In this document: positions 32,505 to 41,365 of the stretch, piece after piece | How positions within the stretch are numbered: position 1 is the first letter of the stretch | Layout of the letters: every line of letters starts with the position of its first letter | Source of the DNA: Okeania sp. SIO2C9 | GTDB lineage: Bacteria > Cyanobacteriota > Cyanobacteriia > Cyanobacteriales > Microcoleaceae | Length of the DNA: 41,492 nucleotides | Assembly (NCBI RefSeq): GCF_010672455.1 | Contig: NZ_JAAHGO010000078.1 | Span: 1-41,492 of the forward strand | Direction of reading: 5' to 3' | Notes under the pieces: model-generated | Told to the model about the DNA's origin: nothing | The model's input: only the letters and a program-made list of their open reading frames with translations | Database searches by the model: none | Made by a program: the position numbers and the translations under genes

Positions 32505-33146
32505 ATGAGCAAAACCCAAACCCAACTACCAACAGACGCTTGGATAACAGCAACTTGGGAAGAATACATCCAAATTTTTGAAGACCCAAGTTATGAAAAA
32601 GCAAAAGTTTACTACCACAAAGGAAAACTCAGAATAGAAATGTCACCATTAGGAAATGACCACGCTAAAGACCATGCAGTTATTATGGCAGCAGTTGCTT
32701 TCTTTGCTGCGACTAAAAATATTGCCCTGAGTAGTAGAGATAATTTTACCTACCGCAAAACTGGATTTCGAGCAGCTCAACCTGATGCTTCCTATTACAT
32801 TGGGGAAAATGCTGATGTCATTCCTTGGGGAACTTCTTTTATTGACCTGGATATTTATCCTCCACCAACTCTAGTTATTGAAGTTGCGAATACTTCCCTC
32901 TCTGATGATAAAGGGGAAAAGCGTTTGCTTTATGAAGCACTTAATGTTGCTGAATATTGGATAGTTGATGTGCAGAATGTAGAAATTATTGCCTTTGCTA
33001 TTGCTAACGGTGGCAGTAGAAAAATTGATCGGTCTCAAGTTTTGCCTGGTTTAGCCATTTCTTTATTAGAGGAAGCACTTCAGCGTACTCGTCAAACAAA
33101 TGAAACTCAAGTTTATACTTGGTTATTACAGCAATTTCAATCTTAG
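32505..33146 (+). CDS. Uma2 family (PD-(D/E)XK) putative endonuclease
   Basis: 213 aa from ATG 32505 (MSKTQTQLPTDAW). Uma2/DUF820 features: a region with YYHKGKLRIEMSPLGNDHAK, QPDASYYIG (catalytic Asp), PTLVIEVANTS (Glu of the ExK motif), and LLYEALNVAEYWIVD. This family is greatly expanded in cyanobacteria; its nuclease role is predicted from the fold and the biological role is unclear. The longer ORF from 32430 adds 25 residues that the family does not have, so 32505 is preferred. No partner gene. Confidence 0.9.
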   Translation: MSKTQTQLPTDAWITATWEEYIQIFEDPSYEKAKVYYHKGKLRIEMSPLGNDHAKDHAVIMAAVAFFAATKNIALSSRDNFTYRKTGFRAAQPDASYYIGENADVIPWGTSFIDLDIYPPPTLVIEVANTSLSDDKGEKRLLYEALNVAEYWIVDVQNVEIIAFAIANGGSRKIDRSQVLPGLAISLLEEALQRTRQTNETQVYTWLLQQFQS

Positions 33147-33149
33147 AAG

Positions 33150-33213
33150 GGAGTAGGGAATAGGGAGTAGGGAGTGGAAGAGTAGAGGAGTAGAGGAGTA
33201 GAGGAGTAGGGAC
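33150..33213. repeat. G-rich minisatellite (GAGTAGGGA / GAGTAGAG)
   Basis: Tandem 7-9-mers directly after the Uma2 stop, followed by GGGACGTTGTATGCAACGTC, a short palindrome (ACGTTGTATGCAACGT). Confidence 0.85.
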
Positions 33214-33258
33214 GTTGTATGCAACGTCTCTACAAAGTTACAGCGAATTCCACTTTTG

Positions 33259-33539
33259 TGAGGTACACCCACGCGAGCAAGATGCTCGCACTGAGAACAT
33301 TTAATTATTAATATCTGTACTTCATATACTGAGAATCTCTTGTATCATTTAATGATTTCATAGCTGAATGCTGATAGCTGACTGCTGAATGCTTATTTGG
33401 TGAGGTACACCCACGCGAGCAAGATGCTCGCACTGAGAACATTTAATTATTAATATCTGTACTTCATATACTGAGAATCTCTTGTATAATTTAATGACTT
33501 AATAGCTGATAGCTGACTGCTAATAACTGAATGCTTACA
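33259..33539. repeat. Two tandem 142-bp repeats with a GCGAGC hairpin
   Basis: Copies at 33259-33400 and 33401-33539 both begin TGAGGTACACCCACGCGAGC and include ATCTGTACTTCATATACTGA and GATAGCTGACTGCT. Each holds the hairpin GCGAGCaagatGCTCGC. A third, inverted copy at 38265-38340 has GCGGGC...GCCCGC instead. Confidence 0.88.
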
Positions 33540-33555
33540 ATGAGAGACTTTAAAC

Positions 33556-33606
33556 CTCTAGGGATTAATTATTAATTATTAATTATTAATTATTAATTAT
33601 TAATTA
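33556..33606. repeat. TTAATTA heptamer array
   Basis: Seven tandem TTAATTA units run up to the stop codon of the ABC transporter gene. The same heptamer family forms the ends of the R1 repeats. Confidence 0.85.
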
Positions 33607-36027
33607 TTAGATAATATCTTTCCTCTTCTGAAACCAAATAGTAAAGCCTAAATAAATCAGCGAATGTAAACATAAAGCTCCCCAACTTATCCCTAAATTT
33701 TCCCAGTTAAGGTTGTAAACATCTGAAGCAGAAAATGGTAAAGGAACGGTACTTCCATCTGGTAATTTAGTTGCTTCTGGCACCATATTATTCACATTTA
33801 CAAGTGCCCCATAAGCAGCTACAGACCAACGACTTAACATTAGCCAAGAAAATTTACTAGCTATACCTGTCATTTCAAATAAAACACCAGAAAAAATAAT
33901 TTGAGGTAGCAATATTAAGGGTAAAGCACTATTAGCTTGAGAACCATTTTTCACAATAGATGAAATCATTAATCCCAGACTAATACAGCTTATTAATGTT
34001 AAAAAAGTGGTAATACTAACTCCTATCGGCCATGAAATTAATTCTGGCTGGGGATTTTCAAATCCCAGTATTACTACTACTACTATTAATAGAGTTTGCA
34101 GAGTTGCTAATAATCCTAAAACTATTAATTTTGAACTGAGATAAGCAAATAATCCTAAGTTGACTAATCTTTCCCGAATATAAATAGCTGATTCTTTGAC
34201 TATTTCTTGCAGAGAACTAGACAGACCAACCCATAAACAAGCGCAGGTAAATACAAATAATACTCGCAAAGCTAAAGGAGCTAAAGTAGGTTCTGGGTCG
34301 CCAATTAATGGATTTTTATCTCTAACTGCAAATAAAATTAAACTAATACCAATAGGAGCAGTAAATAAAGCTAAACCTAAGTTAATGGGGTCGCGAATAA
34401 TTAATTGAAAATATCGTTGAATTAAAATCAAAAGTTGTTTCCCAAAAGAAGCGGGTTGTTTTTTGGGGGGTAAATTAGTAGGGGATTTTAAATTATCGAT
34501 ACTGAGATGATTGGCAATATAACGTCGATAATATTCTGATTGACGAAAATTATTTACCCACTCATTAATATTTTCATCATTGGTTTCTAGTTCGTTATAA
34601 ATATCAGCAAAATCACCAGTATTGACAGAGAAAAAAGTCATAGCTTCTCTCGAAGAGCCAAAATAACATAAACGCCCTCCTCTACCTAAAAAAACTACTC
34701 GGTCGCAAATTCTAATATTAGCTGTGGCATGGGTAACTAAAATAATTGTTCGTCCTTGATTTGCCAACTTTCTTAATAGTTGCATCATTTTTTTATCTAA
34801 ACCTGGGTCGAGTCCTGATGTCGGTTCATCTAAGAAAAATAATTTGGGGTCTGCTAATAATTCCACACCAATACTTACCCTTTTTCTCTGCCCCCCACTT
34901 AACTGACTAACTAATACATTTTTTCTCTCCGTCATCTCTATTTGCTCGAGGGTTTTTTCGACTAATTCTTGAATATTAATATCTGGCGGTAATCGCAATT
35001 TTGCTGCATAATTTAAAACTTCTAATACTGTTAATTCTCCATGAATAATATCATCTTGAGGAACATAACCAATTTGAGTCCGATAGATATTAAAATTATT
35101 CCTTAAATCTTCACCATTAATATAAACTTTGCCTTTAGTTGTAGACTCTATTCCTAATAATGTTCGCATCAAAGTTGATTTACCAGTGCCACTACCTCCC
35201 ACCAACGCTACAAACTGCCCCGGTTCGATCGCAAAGGAGATATCATTTAGCAAAACTCGTGTTTTTCCTCGTTGGTCTCTGACTATTCTATATAGGCGAT
35301 CGGCATCAATACGAATTTGATTTCCAGGGTCAAAAACTTCTAAGCGATCGCCACGCCTAATTAGAGTAAAAGGTCCTATTTTAACGACCGCTCCTTCAGT
35401 CAAAACAATAGAGTTTTTAACTCGCACCCCATTAACAAACACGCCATTGGTACTATAGTCGTTTAAAACGTAATTTCCCTGACCATTAGGTTCAATGGTG
35501 GCATGACTACGAGAAACAATGGGAGCATCCAATTCCAGAGTGGCATCAGGATCGCGACCAAGTAAGACTGATCGATCTTTTAAAGATATTGAACTTGTTT
35601 TTGGTAAAGATGCTATAGTTATGGGATTATTAGGATCGAAATATTTCAGCAAAATTTGGTTTTGGGGGTCAAGACCAATTTTGATTTCCATACCATTCTC
35701 TAGAAGATGACCTTCAGATGGAGTGATGCGAGTACGGTCTAGAAATAATCCATTGGTGCTTGCTCGATGACCGTCACCATCATAAATATAGTAGCGATCG
35801 TCAATTTTACGGATAGTGGCGTGGTAACTAGATATGACTAACCAAGCTGAAGGTACTACAAGGTCGGCGTGGAGGCGATCGCGTCCTAATATATGATTGT
35901 CTTGTTTAAGTTCAAGAGTAATAGTCTGGCCTTGATTATTCAATTCTATATAGGGATTACTACTTAAAAGGGTAGTTTGCCCTGTTTTGTTAGTCATAAT
36001 AATATTAGATTTTAGATTCTTTGGCAC
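33607..36027 (-). CDS. Double-FHA ABC transporter (ABC-2 type, ABCG-like)
   Basis: 806 aa. Two FHA domains come first (about residues 30-125, with ILGRDRLHADLVVPS; and about 145-215, with LLGRDPDATLELDAPIVSRS and YSTNGVFVNG). An ATPase follows: Walker A GGSGTGKST near 277, signature LSGGQRKRVSIG near 374, Walker B LFFLDEPTSG, switch His in THAT. The C-terminal 270 residues carry about six membrane helices of the ABC-2 type. It is thus a half-transporter that should dimerise; the substrate is unknown. FHA domains suggest control by Ser/Thr kinases such as those encoded nearby. An alternative start, MTNKTGQ, lies ten codons in. Ends in a TTAATTA array. Confidence 0.93.
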   Translation of the reverse strand: MPKNLKSNIIMTNKTGQTTLLSSNPYIELNNQGQTITLELKQDNHILGRDRLHADLVVPSAWLVISSYHATIRKIDDRYYIYDGDGHRASTNGLFLDRTRITPSEGHLLENGMEIKIGLDPQNQILLKYFDPNNPITIASLPKTSSISLKDRSVLLGRDPDATLELDAPIVSRSHATIEPNGQGNYVLNDYSTNGVFVNGVRVKNSIVLTEGAVVKIGPFTLIRRGDRLEVFDPGNQIRIDADRLYRIVRDQRGKTRVLLNDISFAIEPGQFVALVGGSGTGKSTLMRTLLGIESTTKGKVYINGEDLRNNFNIYRTQIGYVPQDDIIHGELTVLEVLNYAAKLRLPPDINIQELVEKTLEQIEMTERKNVLVSQLSGGQRKRVSIGVELLADPKLFFLDEPTSGLDPGLDKKMMQLLRKLANQGRTIILVTHATANIRICDRVVFLGRGGRLCYFGSSREAMTFFSVNTGDFADIYNELETNDENINEWVNNFRQSEYYRRYIANHLSIDNLKSPTNLPPKKQPASFGKQLLILIQRYFQLIIRDPINLGLALFTAPIGISLILFAVRDKNPLIGDPEPTLAPLALRVLFVFTCACLWVGLSSSLQEIVKESAIYIRERLVNLGLFAYLSSKLIVLGLLATLQTLLIVVVVILGFENPQPELISWPIGVSITTFLTLISCISLGLMISSIVKNGSQANSALPLILLPQIIFSGVLFEMTGIASKFSWLMLSRWSVAAYGALVNVNNMVPEATKLPDGSTVPLPFSASDVYNLNWENLGISWGALCLHSLIYLGFTIWFQKRKDII

Positions 36028-36783
36028 AAATTGATAAAAACTATTTATATTTAATCAGCAGTGGGTAATAAATTCTAGTTTAATCTACAATTTATTATGT
36101 TGATTTTAGTATAAAATAGGCTATTATTTTTTGGAAAAATGTATTGCAAAATCAACTATATTATTGATGTTAAAAGCATCTAATAAAACAAAACAAAAAT
36201 ATCGTAAGCATTCAGCTACGAGTATTCAGCATTTCCTAGGTTATGCTGCACAAACAGCTTTTGAATGTACAACTAAGGCTAGCTAATGACCTTTTTTTTT
36301 CTGCGGAATGCTGCATAAACATAATTTTGAATTCTCCTTCTCAGATAATAAGTTAATAACTGATAGCTGAAGTCCGCATATCCTCTGAAAGAGGCTAACT
36401 GACTGCTGAATGCTTACAAAGCATAAATATTTGATGATTTTTTTATATAATAGCCGAAGGAAGTGGCACGGATATATCAAAAACTTAAAACTCAGAAAAC
36501 GCCAAATGGTTCCTTATCTCCTAGATAACTAAAATCTTCTTGCTTATCTCCTAGATAACTAAAATCTTCTTGCTTATCTCCTAGATAACTAAAACCTTCT
36601 TCCTTCTTCTATGCAAACTGCTAAAATGCAAGACAGAGTTAATCATAGTATAATCTCTAGAAACCTCTTGCAAAAGTTTTAATTAAATCAAGACATGAAA
36701 GAAACAATTTAATCTCCCTATTCCCTATTCTCTATTCCCTATTCCCTGACTTCTGTAAAAAGTCTTAGGTATTACTGCAATAA
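36028..36783. other. Repeat-rich intergenic region
   Basis: No gene seen. It contains GCATTCAGC/GATAGCTG heptamer-like stretches, CCTAGGTTATGCTGCACAAA near 36235, three 30-bp tandem repeats, and CTATTCC heptamers at 36714-36748. Promoters for the divergent flanking genes must lie at its ends but are not distinct. Confidence 0.5.
36514..36601. repeat. Three tandem 30-bp repeats
   Basis: The unit, TTATCTCCTAGATAACTAAA plus ATCTTCTTGC, is repeated three times with almost no change. Each holds a short palindrome (TTATCTCCTAGATAA, imperfect). Confidence 0.9.
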
Positions 36784-38118
36784 ATGAAGACGAAACTAAT
36801 GCGAAAAAAAATTTTTATAACTACTATCTGTATGGCATTATCTTTAGCTGGGTGTAAATCACCTGAACCAGAAATACCATCTCCTTCTCCTGAAACCACA
36901 CCTTCCCCACAAGTCTCAATTGAAATTCCGGAAAAACCCTTAACATTACCTCCAGATAATCCAGAAACAATAGCCTCTAATCAAGTAAAAACATATCTAA
37001 ATAGACTAGCTACTCAAGGATTTTCTCAAGAAAATCAAGGAATATGGATACAATCAAATAATACTTTATTAGCAAATTATCAAGGTACAACTCCTTTACC
37101 AGCAGCTTCAATTACTAAAGTCGCAACTTCTTTAGTCGCCTTAAAAACTTTCAATCCCGACCATCAATTTATTACTTTAATTGGCACAACAGGCATAATT
37201 GAAAATGGTGTCTTAAATGGAGATTTAGTCATTCAAGGAGGAGAAGATCCATTTTTTGTTTGGGAAGAAGCGATCGCCATTGGCAATATATTAAATAAAA
37301 TCGGCATTCAAAGAGTTACTGGCAATCTAATTATTACTGGCAAATTTTATATGAATTTTGAATCTAATTCTCTGACTGCTGGTAATTTATTGAAACAAGG
37401 ATTAAACAGTAAAAATTGGTCTTCAGAAGTTTTAAATCAATATCAGACTTTGCCTCCAGGTACAGCAAAACCTCAAGTAATAATTGATGGGGTTGTAGCA
37501 GTTTCTCTTACTCATCGTGAAAATATTAAACTATTAGTTAGACATTATTCTTTCCCCATAGCTGAACTAGTGAAAAAAATGAATCAATATAGCAATAATT
37601 TAATGGCAGATATGTTAGCTGAAGCTGTGGGAGGCTATCAAGTAGTTGCGGAAAAAGCAGCTCAATTTGTAGGAGTACCAAAAGAGGAAATTAGATTAAT
37701 TAATGGTTCTGGTTTAGGAGAAGAAAATCGCATTTCTCCCCGTGCTGCTACTGGAATGTTTATAGCAATAGATAAATATCTTCAGCAATATAATATGAAT
37801 GTGGCAGATGTATTTGTTATTGTTGGTAAAGATAAAGGTATTTTAGATGAACGTAAACAACTTCCAAATTTAGCAGTAGTCAAGTCTGGAACTCTAGATT
37901 ATGTTAGTGCTTTAGCAGGTGCTTTACCAACAAAAGAACAGGGAATTGTTTGGTTTACAATTCTGAATAAAGGAGCTAGTGTAACCGAGTTACGCAACCA
38001 ACAAGAAATTTTACTTAAAGACGTTTTAAATAACTGGGGTTCTGTTGATTTATCGCCAACAAACTTAACAGCTAACCCTGAGAGAAAAACTAAAACTTCT
38101 CGCAGTGAAATTATATAA
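36784..38118 (+). CDS. PBP4/DacB-like D-Ala-D-Ala carboxypeptidase lipoprotein
   Basis: 444 aa. The signal sequence ends in a lipobox (LAGC, Cys24), so it should be a lipoprotein facing the periplasm. A Pro/Ser-rich spacer follows, then a peptidase S13 (DacB/PBP4) domain with SITK at 109-112 (nucleophile Ser109), SNN at 270-272 and KSGT at 367-370. It should trim or cleave peptidoglycan stem peptides. It is somewhat shorter than typical PBP4, suggesting a reduced inserted domain. The next gene, convergent, is also a peptidoglycan enzyme candidate. Confidence 0.9.
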   Translation: MKTKLMRKKIFITTICMALSLAGCKSPEPEIPSPSPETTPSPQVSIEIPEKPLTLPPDNPETIASNQVKTYLNRLATQGFSQENQGIWIQSNNTLLANYQGTTPLPAASITKVATSLVALKTFNPDHQFITLIGTTGIIENGVLNGDLVIQGGEDPFFVWEEAIAIGNILNKIGIQRVTGNLIITGKFYMNFESNSLTAGNLLKQGLNSKNWSSEVLNQYQTLPPGTAKPQVIIDGVVAVSLTHRENIKLLVRHYSFPIAELVKKMNQYSNNLMADMLAEAVGGYQVVAEKAAQFVGVPKEEIRLINGSGLGEENRISPRAATGMFIAIDKYLQQYNMNVADVFVIVGKDKGILDERKQLPNLAVVKSGTLDYVSALAGALPTKEQGIVWFTILNKGASVTELRNQQEILLKDVLNNWGSVDLSPTNLTANPERKTKTSRSEII

Positions 38119-38221
38119 AGAAGGAAGAAGGAAAAAGAAAGATCGATACCATAAAACTTTTGGTCTGATCTGTTTGCGCAGCATTCCGTAGGAAACCGTA
38201 TTGGGTTTAATATAACTTCTT

Positions 38222-38375
38222 ATATCATGTCCGGTTGAATAGTTATAATTACAGCAGATTCTAAGTATATGAAGTACAGTTATTAACAATGAAATGTTCC
38301 CAGTGCGGGCATCTTGCCCGCGATGGATGTACCTCACCAAGAGCGAATTTATTACTGATTATCCGGACATGATAT
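38222..38375. mobile_element. MITE-like element with ATATCATGTCCGG ends
   Basis: Ends ATATCATGTCCGG (38222-38234) and CCGGACATGATAT (38363-38375) are perfect 13-bp inverted repeats. The interior GGTTGAATAGTTATAAT resembles the 247-495 element. Within it, 38265-38340 is an inverted copy of the 142-bp repeat unit from 33259-33539. A solitary end of the same type lies at 32098-32110. Confidence 0.78.
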
Positions 38376-38408
38376 TACTTTTAACTTATCTAACTTTTGA
38401 CTTTTGAC

Positions 38409-38460
38409 TGTCTTGAGTGCGTCTTACATTCTGAGGAAACCTCAGAATTACGCACTCGCT
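38409..38460. repeat. Covarying hairpin element, copy 2
   Basis: ACTGTCTTGAGTGC...GCACTCGCTTTT as in copy 1 (9845-9900). The outer stem is GAGTGCG (38415-38421) with CGCACTC (38451-38457); the inner stem is ATTCTGAGG (38428-38436) with CCTCAGAAT (38440-38448), loop AAA. It is embedded in a TTTTGAC heptamer array on both sides. Confidence 0.78.
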
Positions 38461-38473
38461 TTTGACTTTTGAC

Positions 38474-39673
38474 TTATCTTGGATCGACAGGTCGCGCCAC
38501 TAAAATACCAATGGCACTTTCCACATTCCAAATGTATCTTTCTAAATCATAAGCAACAGTTACTTTTCCCGCAGGAGAAGCATGAATAATACCAATATTA
38601 CCATCAGAATTACGATAAACTAAACCAGTATGAGTCACATCTAAGCCATTAATTTCTGTTGCTACAGCGACAATATCTCCAGATTTTAGCTGAGAATAAA
38701 CGCTGCTAATTTTATAGTAAGGAATATAATTAATTTTAAGTTTACTAATACTATCCTCCATATTAACAATACATTGATAATTAGCATCATTACTAGCAAT
38801 TTGTGGATACTCCCATCTATTTTTACTCATAAAAAATAATGGCTTCTTAACTCTCTCTCCACCTAATTCAACACCAATATCTGTGATATTATCGCGCCTC
38901 TGGTTATCAGCAATCCATTCAGAAAAATAATGCAAACGACTACAATATCCATTCATTTTACCATTCCAATAACGCTGATTTCTAATATTATTAACAAAGG
39001 TCAAATAAGAATAATCTTGTATTGCTATCCCCCTAGCCATTGCCAATACAGTTTCTACAAATAAGACACAATCAAATCCATCTAAACTAATAACTAAAGA
39101 TTCTTGATTTGATTGGTCTAATAATCCAGCCTTGTAGGGAGTACCAATAAAATAATCAGCGATCGCCTGCATAATTTCTGCCATCGGACGTTGAGAAAGA
39201 TTTTGTTTTATAGCATATTCCATCACTGGTTTAAACTGAGGATCTTCGGGAATATTATTGGCTGATGGTTTGTTAATTCTTTTGTCTCCAACACTTTTAT
39301 TTAACTGAACATCAATTACTGGTCTTGTCGGAGGTTGAGAAGGACCTATAGGTGCTTCTTTTAAAATATTTTGCCTTGATAAAGTAGATAATTTTGATGA
39401 TTTTTTTTTATCAATATCTAGAGATTTTAAAGTAGTATCATCAAATTGAACTATACGAAAATTAGATAGTTTTTCTGAAGCAGATAATTGTGAATTAATA
39501 TTCTTTTTATTGTCATATTTTATTTTGCGATTATCCCGAACATTAGCAATATATTTAGTCTGTAAATTAACACTCTTTTGAGCAGCATTAATCTTATTGA
39601 CAATAGATAAAATTCCTGTATAGCTGCCAGTAATCGCTACTGTTAAAATAATTAACTTTAATAATTTTCTCAT
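38474..39673 (-). CDS. DUF1460 (NlpC/P60-like) cell-wall hydrolase
   Basis: 399 aa with an N-terminal signal/anchor (LLKLIILTVAITGSYTGILS), a variable region to about residue 130, then a DUF1460 domain: GTPYKAG, the cysteine in DGFDCVLFVET (near 201), YWNGKMNGYCSRLHYFSEWI, SGDIVAVATE and the histidine in DVTHTGLVYR (near 344). Family members include periplasmic amidases or peptidases acting on peptidoglycan fragments. Its convergent neighbour is a DacB-like enzyme, so both may serve wall turnover; a functional link is inferred. Upstream, 70 bp separate it from a divergent kinase gene. Confidence 0.88.
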   Translation of the reverse strand: MRKLLKLIILTVAITGSYTGILSIVNKINAAQKSVNLQTKYIANVRDNRKIKYDNKKNINSQLSASEKLSNFRIVQFDDTTLKSLDIDKKKSSKLSTLSRQNILKEAPIGPSQPPTRPVIDVQLNKSVGDKRINKPSANNIPEDPQFKPVMEYAIKQNLSQRPMAEIMQAIADYFIGTPYKAGLLDQSNQESLVISLDGFDCVLFVETVLAMARGIAIQDYSYLTFVNNIRNQRYWNGKMNGYCSRLHYFSEWIADNQRRDNITDIGVELGGERVKKPLFFMSKNRWEYPQIASNDANYQCIVNMEDSISKLKINYIPYYKISSVYSQLKSGDIVAVATEINGLDVTHTGLVYRNSDGNIGIIHASPAGKVTVAYDLERYIWNVESAIGILVARPVDPR

Positions 39674-39743
39674 TTTTTGATAAGGATTATTAGCTAATAA
39701 GTATGTTATCCTGAATTAAAACAAATGGGTAATAATTCCTGAT

Positions 39744-41249
39744 GTGAAACCGACACTTTTGAACAATCGCTATCAATTTATACAAGCACTCAGTAGTGGT
39801 GGGTTCGGAGAAACCTTTTTAGCTCAAGATACCCAAATGCCTTCAGGCCGCTACTGTGTAATTAAGCAACTTAAAGTAGTTACAAATAATCCCGAAATTT
39901 ACCAACAGGTATTGCAACGTTTCCAACGAGAGGCGGCCATTTTAGAAGAATTAGGGGAGACTAATAGCCAAATACCCAAGTTGTATGCTTATTTTAGTGA
40001 CACAGCAGGTCAATTTTACCTGGTACAAGAATGGATAAAGGGAGAAACTCTAGGAAAAAAAGTAAAAACTACAGGCCCAATGACAGATGGTGATGTTCAG
40101 AAAATTCTGATTAGTTTACTATCGGTTATTAATTATATACATAGCAGAAATATTATTCATCGGGATATTAAACCGGAAAATATTATTTTGCGCCAACAGG
40201 ATGACTTGCCAGTTTTAATAGATTTTGGGGCAGTAAAAGATTCTATTAGCACAGCAATTAATTCTCAAAATACGACACCTATTTCTATCATGATTGGTAC
40301 TCCTGGATATATGGCTTTTGAGCAAGCAGCAGGACGACCAGTTTATGCCAGTGATTTATATAGTTTAGGACTAACAGCTATTTTTCTACTAACAGGAAGA
40401 ATTCCCCAAGATTTAGAAATGGATTTACAAACAGGGAAGATTATTTGGCAAAAATATACGAGTAATTTAACTCCTAAATTAGCAGGAATTTTAGACCGAG
40501 CAATTCAACCTAATATTAGCGATCGCTTTGCTACATCTACAGAAATTTTAGATGCTTTAAAGTCTAATTCAACTCAGGTTTTTACTAATGAAAACACTCC
40601 GTCATCTTCATCTTTAGTAGTAATCAATAATCCTGACACAACGACAACTTTAAATTCACCTTTAGACCAATGTCTAGACCCTCCTTCAACTCAATTATCT
40701 ATTAATCGCAAAACTTGGCAGAAAGCTGTGATTATTAGTGGTGCTATTGGCAGTTGTTTTTTGAGTAGTATTTTGCTCAAAAATGTCTTAAGCAAATCTC
40801 CCCAAACGGACTTAGAAATACCAAATATTCCCACACCACCCACCACCGAATTAGTAACATCAATTTCTCAACAACAAGCTCAAGAATTAATCCAGAATTG
40901 GTTAAAAGCAAAAAAAGAAATATTTGCTCCCCCCTATAACCGAAAACTTGCTGCTGAATTAACAACAGGAAAAGTCTATGATAGTATAGTAGCCTCCAAT
41001 GGAGCGATCGCTTGGTTAAAAGAAAACAATGCTTACTATCAGTATAGAGTACAAAAAATAGATAGTATTGAATATTTTTCTACTCAAGGAAATCAAGCCA
41101 AGATTCAAATTAAAGTTACTGAAGAATATCAACTTTTTAAAAATGATAAATTAGAAACTACAAGGTCAGGATCTTCCCAACTAACAGTTATTTATAATTT
41201 GACATTTGTAGACGGCAAATGGAAAATAGCTACTTCTCAGATTATTTAG
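39744..41249 (+). CDS. Ser/Thr protein kinase with TM segment and ARC6/IMS-like tail
   Basis: 501 aa, GTG start (no ATG in frame nearby). Kinase: SGGFGETFLAQD glycine loop, CVIKQLK lysine, HRDIKPENII near 138, DFGAVKD, GTPGYMAFEQA, ending at DRFATSTEILDALK near 270. A Ser/Thr-rich linker follows, one TM helix near 329-347 (AVIISGAIGSCFLSSILL), then an extracytoplasmic domain (SISQQQAQELIQNWLKAKKE to VDGKWKIATSQII) of the ARC6-like IMS/DUF4101 type common on cyanobacterial kinases. Catalytic residues are intact. It is the closest match in the window to the broken kinase at 11833-12983. Confidence 0.93.
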   Translation: MKPTLLNNRYQFIQALSSGGFGETFLAQDTQMPSGRYCVIKQLKVVTNNPEIYQQVLQRFQREAAILEELGETNSQIPKLYAYFSDTAGQFYLVQEWIKGETLGKKVKTTGPMTDGDVQKILISLLSVINYIHSRNIIHRDIKPENIILRQQDDLPVLIDFGAVKDSISTAINSQNTTPISIMIGTPGYMAFEQAAGRPVYASDLYSLGLTAIFLLTGRIPQDLEMDLQTGKIIWQKYTSNLTPKLAGILDRAIQPNISDRFATSTEILDALKSNSTQVFTNENTPSSSSLVVINNPDTTTTLNSPLDQCLDPPSTQLSINRKTWQKAVIISGAIGSCFLSSILLKNVLSKSPQTDLEIPNIPTPPTTELVTSISQQQAQELIQNWLKAKKEIFAPPYNRKLAAELTTGKVYDSIVASNGAIAWLKENNAYYQYRVQKIDSIEYFSTQGNQAKIQIKVTEEYQLFKNDKLETTRSGSSQLTVIYNLTFVDGKWKIATSQII

Positions 41250-41365
41250 AAATAAAACTATAGTAATTCGTAGAAAAAACAAGTATAGTTTACAAAGGGT
41301 GAGAAATACTATATGTACTTCTTTCTTATTAAATTATTATACCAAATTAAAAAAAGGTAGTTATA

